64,000 nucleotides of DNA from Ahaetulla prasina. Taxonomy: Eukaryota; Chordata; Lepidosauria; Squamata; Colubridae. This document shows, in pieces, positions 44,355 through 56,437 of this stretch (its first letter is position 1; each line of letters opens with the position of its first letter). The notes below the pieces were generated by a model. That model was given only the letters and a program-made list of their open reading frames with translations, had not been told where the DNA came from and ran no database searches. The position numbers were made by a program, and so were the translations under genes. Location of the stretch: positions 129,974,580 to 130,038,579 of the forward strand of contig NC_080542.1 in the NCBI RefSeq assembly GCF_028640845.1, in the 5' to 3' direction.

Positions 44355-45648
44355 TCATTTTGAGGGTAGGAGTTGAAACAGTTTATGTCTAGGATGCAAG
44401 TGGACTGTAAATATTTTCACAGCCCACTTTTTGACTCGTGCGCTATACAGGTCCTCAATGGAAGGCAGGCTGGTAGCCATTGTTTTTTCTGCAGTTCTAA
44501 TTATTCTCTGAAGTCTGTGTCTGTCTTGTTGGGTTGCAGAACCAAACCAGATAGTTATAGAGGTGCAAATGAGAGAATTTATAATTCCTCTGTAGAACTG
44601 TATCAGCAGCTCCTTGGGCAGTTTGAGCTTTCTGAGTTGGTGCAGAAAGAACATTCTCTGTTGTCCTTTTCAGATGATATTTTTGATGTTAGCTGTCCAT
44701 TTTAGATCTTGCGATATGGTAGAACCTAGAAATTGTCTCTCTGTTGATATTGTTTTGTCTAGTATTGTTAGAGATGGAAGTATAGAAGGGTTTCTCCTAA
44801 AGTCTACCACCATTTCTACTATTTTGAGTGTGTTCAGTTCCAGATTGTTCCAGTCGAACCATGAGACTAGTTGTTCAACCTCCTGTATGTATGTGGATTC
44901 ATCATTTTCTCAAACGAGACCAATTACTGTTGTGTCATCTGTGAACTTCAGTAGTTTAACAGATGGATCGTTAGAGATGCAGTCATTGGTATACAGAGAG
45001 AAGAGAAGTGGGGAGAGCACACAGCCTTGGGGAGGTGGTCTGTGCTAATTGTACAGGTATCTGATGTGATTCTGCTTAGCTTCACCTGCTGCTTCCTGTT
45101 TGTTAGGAAGCTTATGATCCACTTACAAGTCTGTTCAGCTACCTGTAGTTGGTTTAGCTTAGTTAGAAGAGTGTATGGAATGATGGTATTGAATACTGAA
45201 CTAAAGTCTACAAAGAGGACCCTTGTGTAGGTCTTTGGAGATTCAAGATGTTGTAGGATGTACTGCAGAGCCATATTAACAACATAATCTGTTGATCTAT
45301 TTGCTCGGAATACAGATTGCAAGGGGTCTAACAGCAGATCTGTGATGGTTTTCAAGTGGGACAGCACTAGCCTTTCAAAGGTTTTCATGACTATAGATGT
45401 TAGAGCTACTAGTCTGCAGTCATTCAATTCCTTGATGGTAGCTTCTTAGGCACTGGAATGATAGTAGAGTGTTTGAAGCAAGAAGGAACATAGCACATCT
45501 CTAGTGATTTATTGAAGATTTGGGTGAAGGTGGGGGCCAAGTGGTCAGCACAGACTTTTAAGCAAGAAGGAGATATCTTGTCTGGGCCTGGAGCTTTTCC
45601 TGACTTTTGTCTGTGAAATAGGTCTTGCACTTCCTTTTCTGTGATCAC
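44355..45648 (-). pseudogene. L2-like LINE reverse transcriptase
   Basis: Three frames read right to left. 45424-45648: KSGKAPGPDKISPSCLK. 44948-45427: FERLVLSHLKTITDLLLDP, then motif A VLFVDFSSVFNTIIP. Motif B is eroded (HLPKAVCSPHFSSL). Motif C lies near 44930 as KFTDDTTVIGLV, keeping the DD pair. 44355-44654 is the C-terminal domain: LRKLKLPKELL, SITIWFGSAT and DRHRLQRIIRTAEK. Several frame breaks and an eroded motif B make it inactive. Confidence 0.82.
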
Positions 45649-46059
45649 TAGGGGTTGTGAACCTAATGGGGTGGGGTCAGTTGTAGGAGGCTTGACTGTT
45701 GTTGGTGTGTCTGAGATGGGGGTTGTGGAGATAGGTGGCTGTAGGTTCTTTTCAAACCTGCAGTAAAATACGTTCAGGTTATCTGCCAGTTGTTAATTTC
45801 CTTCAGCCTGGGAAGGAGGTTTGTTATGGCCGGTGATATTTTTAAGAGTTTTCCACATGTTTGCTGGTTCATTTATTGAGAACTGATTCTCTAGCTTTTC
45901 AGAGTACCTTCTTTTTGCTTGTTAATACATTTGTTAATATATTTCTGGCCTGATTGTACAGCATTTTGTCACCTTTTCTGTAGGCTTCCTATTTGGAACG
46001 ACATAGCTGCTTAAGTTTAGCCAAGAACCAAGGTTTGTTGTCTGTGCACATAGGTCTTC

Positions 46060-46611
46060 TGTTGTGACCCAGGTTCCCGGACTCGGACTCCTGGAGGATG
46101 ATTCAGAAAGTGAGGAAGAGGAACTGGCAAGACCTGCTTCCCCTGGGCCCTCTCCCTCCCTGGCACCCATCCAGGAGGAATAGGAGGGGCCGGCAAGACC
46201 TGATTCCCCCGGGCCTTCTTCTGATTTGGCAACGCCCCAAGAACAATCTTGGCTTGATGCAAGACTGTGCAGACGTGACCGGCACGCGCAGCAGAGGAGG
46301 TGTTGAGACAAAGTCAAAGAATGATGAGTCACGGAGTGACGTTCACAGGGGCTATAAAGCAGGAGGTGGAACTTCCTGGCTTTTTGTCTTGGACAAAGTA
46401 ATGAATTTGCGCAGGCAAACTGTATCATGGATAGACGAATCTGTTTGTGAGTGAATCATGCTTTATCTATAATTTTCTGGTTATCTCTAGGGATTTTGGC
46501 AGGCGTGTGGGAGACATCTCTGTACCAGAAGGAATTCAGCCAAATGTAAATAAATTAGAAAGAGGCCTTTGACTGACTCTGTTGAGAGTATTGGGGGAGG
46601 GAAACAGAACA
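46060..46611 (+). mobile_element. Solo LTR 3 with 5-bp target duplication
   Basis: Begins TGTTGTGACCC and ends AACAGAACA. TCTTC flanks both sides (46055-46059, 46612-46616), inside the L2-like LINE. A TATAAA box lies at 46353-46358 and AATAAA-type sequence near 46549, which gives a plus-strand orientation. It shares the TGTTGTG start and CAGAAAGTGA with the inverted solo LTRs 1 and 2. Confidence 0.9.
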
Positions 46612-46701
46612 TCTTCACAGAAGCTGACATATGATGTTACAGTATGTTTGAATTCATCCAGGTCTGCAGAGGTATCGTCAAAAATATTTTAATCAGTGCA
46701 A

Positions 46702-47094
46702 TCAAAGCAAGCTTATAGCTTTAACTTTCCCTTCCTCAGTCCAAGTCTTCACTGATTTAATTGCTGGTTTTGTGATTTTAAATCTTTGCCTGTAAGCAGG
46801 TATAGGGTGAATCATGTAATGATCAGAGTGTCCTACAGCTGCTCGTGGTAAAGACCAATAAGCATCTTTTAGTGTTGTGTAGCAATGGTCTAAAATATTC
46901 TTGCCTCTAGTGGGACAATTGATATGCTGAAACTGTTTTGGTAGCTCTTTCCTTAAATTTGCCTTGTTTAGATCTCTCAAAATAATGGACAGTGAATCGG
47001 GGTATTTGGCTTCAGCCTCCAGAATTTGAAGGAGCAGATATTGGAGAAAGTACTGTAATAACCATGATAAAGTGCTTATTTTCAATTCGTTCAT
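46702..47094 (-). pseudogene. L2-like LINE endonuclease, C-terminal part
   Basis: A 130-residue frame: YPDSLSIILRDLNKANL (GDFN changed to RDLN), INCPTRGKNILDHCYTTLK and VGHSDHYMIHPIPAYRQR with the SDH motif. The N-terminal endonuclease half is not present to the right of 47100, so the element is 5'-truncated. Confidence 0.8.
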
Positions 47095-47100
47095 CTGGTT

Positions 47101-48304
47101 ATGTATAAATTACAATCAGCCATTCAGGAGATAATATTTGTGCCTTCTCTAGCAGCACAAAGGCAATATGTTCATGCACACACAACCTTTTTAGAGTCAT
47201 CCCAGGATGAACAAAGCCTTGTTACTCACAACTAGGTTAATTAAGTTCACAGAATGATGGCAAACCTATGTCCCATTCTGATTGTTCAGAATTCACGCAA
47301 TGCTTGCTAGTGCCAAGGTGTTGCATCATGCACATGCCCAGTTTAATATCAGTTGCTTAGTTGAGAGAAGGCACTGAAAAAGTCAATCAGCCCCATCACT
47401 TAATCCAATTCCACCACTCAGTAAAAGATCCCTGAGAAATGAACAGTGAACATCTGTTTAAACCTCTCCTGCAAAGAATAGATGTGTCCCACTGTAAACA
47501 GTTTATGGCTTATTCCAATTCTTCATCCTCCTGTCCAAATTCTACATCTTTGTTACAATGGCATTCAAGACTGCTCCATTTCTCTGTAAAATACCTAGAT
47601 TATCTGAGCTTGATTGCCATTCCGGATACTTTTTCATGGAAAAATGATCCTTAAATGACGTATCGATTTAACTGGATGCAATACCATGTATCACATGAAC
47701 AATACAGAATCTACTGAAGTGGTTATAGAAACCTACATGTGGAAGAGGCCTTTTAAGCTATTGAAATCAGTCATTTGTTCAGTTCAGGAATCCAAACTGA
47801 AGCACTCACAACAAATGTTATCCAGTAGACATCTGGCAAAAGGGAACCCACTTACCATATCTGATGAAGAAGATAGGGGAAAAAAGCAAATTAAAAAAGT
47901 AGGTTAATGGAATGTGAAGTCTATTTATACCACCAAGAATGTTCTCATAGCATTTGGAAGTATTATAGCGGAATTTACTGATTGTATAGCTGAGTTTGTG
48001 ATTCTAAACAATCATGGCTATGTTTAGTTGGTGATCGTTCAAAATCCATGACCTAATCTATCTACTAAAAGAATTAGAATTCTAGAAATATATATCTTCC
48101 AGTGGTTGCCCGGCAATATAGAAGTATAAAATATCTGCAAGGCTCCAGGTAAAAAAGACTAAATTTTTTTATTTATTTATTTGATTGATTGATTGATTGA
48201 TATGATCACCCAACTTATACATGGCAATTCTATTTGTTTTAATTTTCTTGGCTAATAGGTAGACTATAATATGTTAACATAATTTGATCAATAATAATGG
48301 CTTG

Positions 48305-48386
<82 letters not shown>

Positions 48387-49734
48387 CCAGAAATTTCTCA
48401 CTATATCATTTCCATCTCTACGGAATTCTACCTGTGAGTATTAAATCAATTGTTCTGAGCCAATAACTTTGTTTTTCCTGCTGAACCTAATTTTTCAAAA
48501 ATTAGTTTTAAAAGTTAGAAGAAAATGAGAGAGGGGCAAACATGCATTTACAAATTCAGTATCCCAGCTTGGTGCAAATTTTGTCCCTCCTCCCCCTCTA
48601 CTAAATCTGCCACAATAAGCAATTGTACAATAGAAGAAATCTCAACAGGGGCTCAGCAGATGAAATGAATGCAGGGCAGAACCTCCGCCGAAAATATTTT
48701 TCTGCCCATGTAATTGCTTGCAGCCATCCTTGTGTGAAAACCCCCATCAGATTACAGGATTTGCTGTATGCAAATTGAAGGCTAAATGCTTGGTAGCACC
48801 TTTCAATTCAGCAGTGCTGGAAATGAGTTTTTAAAATAGGAAATTAGATGAGTAATATTTTAGTCAACAAATATGGCGAAATTCTGCATAAAGATAAGAA
48901 AATTATGCATGCAAACTGACTTTGAAAGCCACAAGTGAGCAGTTGCAAAATTCTGGTACATGGCTATTCACAAAAGCATTGCATTTTATTCTTTCCACCT
49001 TTTTTTTTAAAAAAAACCCACACCTTATAGAATAGAGTTATTGAATACAAATTAATTCAAGGTCCTTCCGTTTGCTGTTTTCTTTTGCTTAAAGAGGGGA
49101 AAAAAGGTGCTAAATGAAAATCCAAGCAATCAGCAAGATGGTTAGACAACAGTCTTTATGCAGAAATTGGGACATTGTTTCCTATAGATCTATAATTAGT
49201 TGGAAGATGCTGAATACGTCTGTTCAATACTATCCAAAAAAGATCTATAGCTATTGTCCTGGATGTGGCAATCACAGTACAAATGAAAACAACAGCAAAG
49301 AAGGGTGACATGTGCCCATTCCCATTAGTCACTGGCATTTTTCCACAATGATTTGTGCTCAGATCAGGGATCCATTAATATATACATCTTCGTATGATTA
49401 CTTTAGCAACACTATAATTTGAGTAGAAATGTAATCCTGGAATTGTAAAAAAGAAAAAGAAAAAAAAAAGCCTTGATTGAAATTTCAAATGAAAGATCAT
49501 TTTCTTCTCATCTTTAGCTAAGCAAAACCAAGACACACAAGCGATCTCTTTCATCATTGCACCTTCCTCCCATCTGTGGTACTGTAGCTTACATTTTGGT
49601 GGGAATATGTTTCTTGACAAAAGACCATGCACAGTCTTTAATATGTGCCATCAGGACTACCTTCATTCAGCAACTAACTTGCCAAAGATCCTCTGGTATT
49701 CACTGATCAAGGACAATGTGTATAGCTTCAGGGA
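47101..49734. other. Non-coding DNA, no gene seen
   Basis: Ordinary sequence apart from GATT repeats near 48180-48200 and the (TA)n listed separately. Confidence 0.5.
48308..48383. repeat. (TA)n microsatellite
   Basis: A pure run of about 37 TA units. Confidence 0.97.
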
Positions 49735-50310
49735 TGAAATGAGGGCTCATGGAGCTTGGTTATTTTATTGCACATGCTCCATTACCAAAACTAGATAACA
49801 TCAATAGTGCTAGTAAGGAGGGGGGTTTGCACTCAATTTATATTCTAGTGGCTTGCCCTATCAGTGTTGGAGGAAGTGGTCCAATGATGGGTTTCTACTG
49901 GTTCAGGTGAACTGGTAGTGGTGGTAGCGGGAGGCTCTGCACCACCTGCCCGGATGTCATCACAGACGCTCTGCGCATGTGCAGAAGGTTCTGTGCATGC
50001 TCAGAAGCCCCTTGGGCGCTCCCGATTCCAAATTGGTAGTGAAGGTAAGTGGAACCCACTACTAGAGTGGTCTTGCATAAATTAATACCAAGATTAACAT
50101 CAGACCAGCAATCAAGGAACTGCCAACCAAGCAAACACTCCAGCCAAAGAATCCCCAAGACCATTCCCACTGACACTAAGCTGCTAGAATATAAACTGAT
50201 AGCCAACTCCAGTTCTTACTAGCACGGATGATGTTACCTAGTTTGGCTAATGAAATGTCTTCAAGAAAACAAACAAGCTTAGAAAGCATCAAGGACCCAT
50301 CTAGTACTCA
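49735..50310. repeat. Inverted pair of old PLE-derived ends, split by a hAT element
   Basis: The left arm (49735-49881, minus) and right arm (50073-50310, plus) are reverse complements: GTGCTAGTAAGG, AATTTATATTCTAG and AGTGGTCTTG pair with CTTACTAGCAC, CTAGAATATAAACT and CAAGACCATT. Each arm ends in a family 2 hammerhead-like remnant (left about 49770-49806, right 50225-50262, GGATGATG and GAAATGTC). The right-arm words AAGAAAACAAACAAGC and GCATCAAGGACCC match 35036-35185. Confidence 0.7.
49882..50064. mobile_element. hAT-type MITE
   Basis: Begins CAATGATGGGTTTCTAC and ends GAACCCACTACTA, related to the element at 34522. Flanks AAGTGGTC (49874-49881) and GAGTGGTC (50065-50072) match at seven of eight positions. 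Confidence 0.8.
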
Positions 50311-51085
50311 TCTTCCAGCTTCCTGCTAGCTGCTGTGGTGAATGAAATCATATGTCAACTAATATGTCAGATAATAATCCTCTTGATAATGCAGGGACAA
50401 ACATTAGGTGGCAGGGAGTATCCAATTAAAAAATAGATAACTACTAGTAACAAGTTCCACACAGCTAAAATTATGGTTCAGGAGGGAATTACTAGGGCTA
50501 CTTTCCAACACCGACATAAAGGACATCCAATCAAGTCATTTATAGACTAGGAATCAATTGGACTTGAGATCATTAAGCCTAGTTATGTCTCATGGATTTT
50601 AGCAACCTTATTTTAAATCTAGTCTCAAACCAATGGGTTGAAACAAATTGTTGATGCCTTGTGACCATTATGTTTTAATGCATTAAAAAAAGAAAAAAGA
50701 AAAATTGAAGAAAGACCAAGAAGGTTCTGATAAACTCCCACTGGATTTGGATCAAAATATGAAAAGACAAAGTCTTATTATTTGTGGGAAGGGGAGAGGA
50801 ATGATGGAAAGTATCTAAAACTGTCCTTTGTGTAATTAAAATCACCTTTCAGAGAGAAAATGAAAGGCAACATAGTTGGGTTGTGATCATCAAAGAGGAT
50901 GCTTAGGAATGGCAAGTGGAAAACAGTGCTTTGGAAAAATATGTTCACAAACATCTGTATTAAAATTTGTAGGGAATTAGGAGATGATTTCAAAGTACTC
51001 CATTCACTTCCTAACCTTTGAGGCTCAACAGCAGTAGAAGTGTTAAGTGCATTCCTTACCAATGATGTAGCAACATGTACTGATG
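50311..51085. other. Non-coding DNA, no gene seen
   Basis: No supportable gene or repeat. Confidence 0.45.
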
Positions 51086-51400
51086 ATGGCAAGATGACCT
51101 TAGTGTCGGTGGAAATTCTCAGTCATCCAGGTCATAGTTGTCTCAAAGATGCTTTTTTAAAAGGCAAAACTCCCAAGTGGCAAATTTCAAGAGCCTTCAG
51201 GGACAGTGCCAACAGCCAGATGACTGCAAAGAAATATGATCCTTCCAACCCCTTCCCCTCCTGTCAGCACTAATCCTTCCATCACCCCCAACATCTTGCC
51301 AGAACTGATGAAGCTTCTTGGATGAGAAGCAAAATGTTGTTTTCTTCTTCCTCTGGTTAAAAAACAGTCCAGTTGCCTTTTAAAAAAAGCACCTTTCAGA
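51086..51400 (+). repeat. Old PLE-derived unit (hammerhead family 3)
   Basis: It shares GTCTCAAAGATGCTTTTTTA, AACTGATGAAGCTTCTTGG and CAGTCCAGTTGCCTTTT with the inverted pair at 1186-1385. The order of these words on the plus strand matches repeats seen widely in vertebrates. Confidence 0.6.
51305..51338 (+). ncRNA. Hammerhead-like motif, family 3 (second core block decayed)
   Basis: CTGATGA, A, GCTTCT, loop TGGATG, AGAAGC (six perfect pairs), then AAAATGTT where GAAACGTC is expected. The stem and first block are intact; the second block has three changes, so it is not expected to be active. Confidence 0.55.
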
Positions 51401-52680
51401 CAAGATGAACTTAGATTTAAATATAGTGAGATAGAGGCACAAATAATCCCTTATGAGATGGTACATTTTTGCTAATCCGTTGGTCGCAATCCTTGAAGCT
51501 GAAAGTTCATCTGATAAACATTTGGTTGGAGACCAGCTCATTTGTATAAGAAAAGTAATTGGAATTTATGAGAGACAGGTATATCATAAAACAAGCTCTT
51601 TTCACCCTAAGCCCATTGACTCAGGGCAACACAATGAAATATATTAGGCTGACTCATTTATACTTAAAAAGGTGTGCTGTTTCCAGCATAATTAATAACC
51701 TGTTCCAGTAAGCAGTGCTTAACCAGATGTTCAAATTGTCAAGTTCCTAAGCATTTTCCACAGAACTAACATGTTACCAAATATAGTAACAGAGACAGAA
51801 TGAGGCATTAAAAAAAAGAATGTTCTTGTACAGATGTTATTTGCTCCAGTTACATTCAGTACATTTAAAAGAAAACATCTGTAAGTATCAAGGAGTGCAT
51901 GTCTAAAATAATAATGTATAGTTTTACGATATAACAAAATTCATAGGGAATAAAAGCACCCCTTAGTAGGTAAAATAAAAGAACACAAAGCCACATATAA
52001 TCTAACAGTTAACAAGTTAAGGAGGAGAATATTATTTCTTATACTGCAAACTAATAATTATATGTAAAACACAACCAGGGTTGAAGATTGCACCTGTAAA
52101 TACAAATTTACAGTATTTACTGTAAATACTGTAAATTAACTGATAAACCTAGAATCTGAGCTTAGAACCAATTATGCTTAACTCCATATTCAGTACAATA
52201 ATCCAATTAATAATATTCTTAACAGTTGATCAACTTTTTTCGGTTGTTTGAACAGCTCTAACCGAGTACACTAATCTCCATGGTTGTTTCACTGTCTAAT
52301 TTCTCTTAATGTTAAAGATTGTTTCTATCATTCAATCAGAATTTGCCCTTTTGAAAAATCAATCTATGCTATTCCATGATCTGCACACTGGGATAAGGAA
52401 GAAGATAAATTGACCTTCTTCTGTTTGGCATCCTTCAAATTCTTAAAAAGTGTTATCTTGTCTCTCTTCATTCTTTTTTCCTGAAGATGAATCCTCAGTC
52501 TATACTTATGAATGTTTGATTCCATTCTTCAGGTTGCCTCTTTGGAGTGCACCAGTTTTGCAGAATCCTTTTAAAAAGATGATGGCCAGATGTGGAAATT
52601 TATTCAAAGGAATCAGATTAATGCAGAAAATGATGGAACTATTATATCCTAGGATTTAAAACTACATTTTTGTTGTTGCA
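51401..52680. other. Non-coding DNA, no gene seen
   Basis: AT-rich sequence. A short palindrome with TTTACAGTATTTACTGTAAA lies near 52105-52135. Confidence 0.5.
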
Positions 52681-52688
52681 GTCTAAAT

Positions 52689-53457
52689 CAGTGGTCACCA
52701 ACTGGTGGTCCATGGACTACTGGTAGTCGGTGAGAAAATTTTGGTGGTCCGCAGAAAAATTATTTGCATTTTTTATATTGCACTAAATTAGGGGTCCTCA
52801 AATTACGGCCTCTGGGCCAGATACATGCAATGAACATTTGTGTTGCTGCAGAGTCTCCTCCTTCAGGGTCTTTTTGTGCAGGTCGGAGGGGGGCAGAAAT
52901 TCTGACTCAGGGTCTGCTTCAGCTTCCTGGTGTGGGGCTTTGGGTGAAGGCTGTAGGGAAGTGCTGCTGGTGGCAAAGAGCCGGAGGGCCTTGTTCCAGT
53001 AGGATTGCATCATGGCCTGGAACTAGCTGAGCCTCCCGGCATCAGTATCTGGCCTTGCACTCCCGCAGGTCTTCCCTCTGCTTGGAAAGCTTATGCTTCT
53101 AGTCCTCAGTGAGGTGCTTCTGCTGAGCCTCCTTCTTGGTCAAATCCAATTTTAACTGGACCAGCTGTTTTGCCAACTCTTTCTCATGATAGCTGCTTAG
53201 CTCCAACAACTGCTTCCTGTTGGGGCCCTAAGGAGCCCGGGCAGGCAGGCGAGGAGTGGCTGGGAAGGGAGGGGCGAGTAGAAGCCGGCGAGGCATACCT
53301 TGATGTGAGTGACATCAAGTTGGCCACACTCACCCAGTCACATGACCACCTAGCCACGCCCACACAGTCAGTCATTAGGCAGATCATATTAGTGGTCCGC
53401 CGGATTTAAAATTGTTAAGTTAGTGGTCCCTGAGGTCCAAAAGTTTGGTGACCCCGG
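52689..53457. mobile_element. hAT-type element carrying a coding-like coiled-coil segment
   Basis: The ends CAGTGGTCACCAA and TTGGTGACCCCGG are inverted repeats. Flanks GTCTAAAT (52681-52688) and ATCTAAAT (53458-53465) match at seven of eight. Inside, AGGGGTCCTCAAATTACGGCC (52793 on) looks like the end of a second hAT element. On the minus strand, 53220 to about 52795 translates, with stops and frame changes, to RKQLLELSSYHEKELAKQL, LKLDLTKKEAQQKHLTED, KHKLSKQREDLRECKARY and ALRLFATSSTSLQPSPKAP. This is protein-like and heptad-rich, which suggests a captured host gene fragment. I do not recognise the source gene. Confidence 0.7.
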
Positions 53458-53554
53458 ATCTAAATCATAATCAGCTTGTTATTAATTAATTTCCCCTCTT
53501 ACCTATAATAGCTTATATCTATAGATGAGAATATATATATATACAGTAGCTCAA

Positions 53555-53770
53555 GGTTGAACTATGGAGTAATTGGTGCTCTCTGAGCTTGGGGTTTGCT
53601 ATAATTTATATTCTTGGCTTGTCCTGCTAGTATTGGTGGAAATAATCTTGAGGGTTCCTTGATTGGACTGCTGTTAGCTTGTTTATCCTAGTTGGTAGCT
53701 TCTTGATTGGGGTATTGTTTGCTTCTTGTTGGTGGTCTAATGTTAATTTTAGTATTAATCTCTGCATGTA
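53555..53770 (-). repeat. Old PLE-derived end without the hammerhead-like core
   Basis: GGTGCTCTCTGAGCTTGG, AATTTATATTCTTGGCTTG and GGTGGAAATAATCTTGAGG follow the family 2 order, but the segment that should hold the core is deleted between GGTTTGC and TATAATTTA. Confidence 0.5.
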
Positions 53771-55218
53771 CATACTTACACTTGTGCTTTGAATTTGTTT
53801 TTAAAGTGAAGAACTGTGCATTTATCTTTAGTAAATTTTATATATTATTTTTAATTTCCTTTCTTCAGCCTAGTTTGAATTTTGTTTGACTTTTGGATAT
53901 TAGCTATCAAGTTCTAGGGCACCCACAAATAGTGATAAGCGTTTTCTCCACTCTTAAGTCATTAATGAAAATATGAAAGAGTGAACACTTTTTGATAATT
54001 GAGTTTGATGAGAAACCAGTGATGATACCAATAGCAGTTATGAAGGAAGGAGCAGGCAGAATGTTTATAGGCCATAAAGGTACTCACCAGACATAAAAGG
54101 TTAGAAGATAAGGAGAACATTTGAGAAGCTTCAAAAATAATTGAAACTCATTATTCTTGTTCTTCACCCTTGTTCTTCACTTGGGAATAGTTACTTTTAG
54201 ATGAACAGAATCATCTAAAATCTCTGCTTTGAACATGCACCTATTATATAGAGATTTTTTTATATTTTATTCCAAGCATTCTTCCAACTTCTGATGGTGT
54301 AATAAGTTGTCTGAACAGAGCAAATATAATTAAGAGAGCTTTGAAAACAAGTTAGCCTGCAGTACCGCACTCTAACTAGTGTGCCACTGTGGCTCATATA
54401 ACTTTTTTGTCAAAAAGTTGCAGTATAATTCAGAAAGTTTGAAGCTAACTCTGCAATTTGGACTGCAGAAAATTTCATCACAGATTTTTTTCCAGAGAAA
54501 TAGTGGGTTCCATCAAACAAGCTGTCCATTGCTGCACAAATAGGCATATGATTCTCAAAACAATCTCAAAATTATTTTGGTTCACAAATTGTGTGCCAAA
54601 ACCCAATATTTCAAAGAAGTTGCATACACAAATCATACCATAGGGACGAAAATGTCGTTTTTATCATAGCAAATATTTTGAACACGAAAATAAATGAGGA
54701 TTTTCTTGTTTTATTAAAAAAAATGTGGGATGAATAGAATTTTGATGAAATAAGTAATTTATGGCATATTTATGGTATTAAGTTATCTGTACACTTAAGT
54801 TAGAAAAAATTGTGGTTAATTTCAGAGTCAGGAGAGATGCTTGACAATTCATAGTGATATCTTCAGTCCTGAAATCTTAACTCCATCTTAGCTTATTATG
54901 CTAAATAACGAACAAATCTCATTAAGAATTCATATCCTGCAAATATATGTCTATCCTGGCCTCAAATGGACCAAACTGTTTTAAGATTTTCATATAAATC
55001 TTAGGTGGAATTGTTTCTTCTATATTGTTTAATTTACATCTGACAAAGTTGCAATTCAACTCATCTGGGAATATTGATCATAGGAATTTACCATATGGTT
55101 CACTAAATCTCTACTTTTCCTAACAATGGGCCTACCCATTGAGAGTTGAAAGCTGAACCCCTCCCATGGCCCCGTCAGAGCCTAGTTCTGAGTAGGAGTA
55201 GTTGGGATTGTGACCATT
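53771..55218. other. Non-coding DNA, no gene seen
   Basis: Ordinary AT-rich sequence. Confidence 0.45.
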
Positions 55219-56437
55219 TGTTAGGGAAGGCATGCCAGGGGCTGAGGAAGATGCTGTCCCAGGCCCCTCAGGCATTATGAGAGGTGGTTGACTAGATGGA
55301 GAGCTGCCAGCCTGCGCTGAAACAGGGGAGGATCGGCTGCTGACCGGTAGTGGGGCTCATAGGCAGCCGATCTCCCCTGATAGGGAACAACAATCCAAGG
55401 TCAAGGATAGTGGAACATAGGCAAGCCCAGAGAAGGGCTGTGAGTCTACATGGGAGGGGGTCACCCTACTTCTCCTCTCAAAGAACACCTGGAGGGGAGT
55501 ATAGAATATAGAATAATAGAATTGAAAAGTACCTCGGAGGTCTTCAAATCCAACCCCCTGCTTCAACAGTAAACCTCTTTCAGACTTCCAATCTCTTAAA
55601 AACTTAAAACATTGCAGCATTCATAATTTCTGGAGGCAAGTAGTTCCACTGGTTAACTGTTCTGTCAGGAAATTTCTCCTTACTTCTAAGTTGCTTCTCT
55701 CTTTGATGAGTTTCCACCCATTGCTTCCTGTCCTGCCCTCAGGTGCTTTGGAGAATAGTTTGACTCCCTCTTCTTTGTGGCAACCCCTGAGATACTGGAA
55801 CACTACTATCATGTCTCCCCTAGTCCTTCTTTTCATTAAACTAGACATACCCAGTTCCAGCAACTATTCTTTATATGTTTTAGCTTCCAGTCCCCTAATC
55901 ATCTTTGTTACTCTTTCTAGAGCCTCAACATCTTTAACTTAACATTTACTTTAACTTAACTTTAATGTAATTTAAGGAGACGCCGTGGAGAGTCAAGTCT
56001 TTGCCAGGAACAATTGCTGGCTTTGGATTACACTCTCCCAGCTTTAACTTGTGCCAGTTGCTGTTTGCCTTGCCTCGCTTGGAAGATTGCTCTTCACTCT
56101 TTGTTTTGGACTTAGTCCTTCTCTTGTGGATTGCGTTTGGCCTTTGCTTCACTCTGCCTTTGGAACTCCTTATTATATGGGGCCTGTTTCTTGTTCTGAG
56201 AACTGCCCTTGTCTTGTGCCTGGACTCTGCCTTGTGGATTGGACTTGGAACTGTAGACCTTGTGCCCTGTGAGTGTACTCCTACTCTGTGGGGCTTTCTT
56301 TATATTACCGGGGCTGTGTTTGGGAGCCTGAGGATGGCTGCCTTCAGAGTAGCGTGGAGATGGAGCCTATGGTCATTGGAGGGCCATTGGCCAGAGAAAT
56401 AAAGAACTGTCTTACCTTGACCACCTGGGTCCTAACA
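55219..56437 (+). mobile_element. Possible solo LTR interrupted by a CR1 fragment
   Basis: Begins TGTTAGGG and ends CCTAACA, with GC-rich non-coding sequence and an AATAAA at about 56397 followed by a GT-containing stretch. Without the CR1 fragment it would be about 780 bases. No convincing flanking duplication is visible, so the assignment is tentative. Confidence 0.4.
55499..55935 (-). mobile_element. CR1 LINE 3' fragment
   Basis: Antisense CR1 end: an AGAATA-type tail, CTCGGAGGTCTTCAAATCC, CAACCCCCTGCTT, TTTCTCCTTACTTCTAAG and CATGTCTCCCCTAGTCC. The minus-strand frame 55621-55863 gives LGMSSLMKRRTRGDMI and LFSKAPEGRTGSNGWK, the CR1 C-terminal end. Confidence 0.85.

Larger units (their letters stand above)
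43966..47100 (-). mobile_element. L2-like LINE, split by a solo LTR
   Basis: In element order (right to left): endonuclease end (46702-47094), solo LTR insertion (46060-46611), linker, RT, C-terminal domain (44355-44654) and 3' UTR ending near 43975. The RT words ALTSIVMKTFERLVLSHLK and FVDFSSVFNTIIP, and the 3' UTR words GGCCAAGTGTGATTGGACA and AAGGAATTTGTCTTGG, are typical of a LINE family abundant in snakes and fish. I assign it to L2 with moderate certainty. Confidence 0.78.

Noticed and set aside
56001..56402. A 133-codon Leu-rich plus-strand frame with apparent membrane segments
   Set aside because: It is contained in the LTR-like GC-rich segment, has no recognisable domain and overlaps another frame of similar quality.
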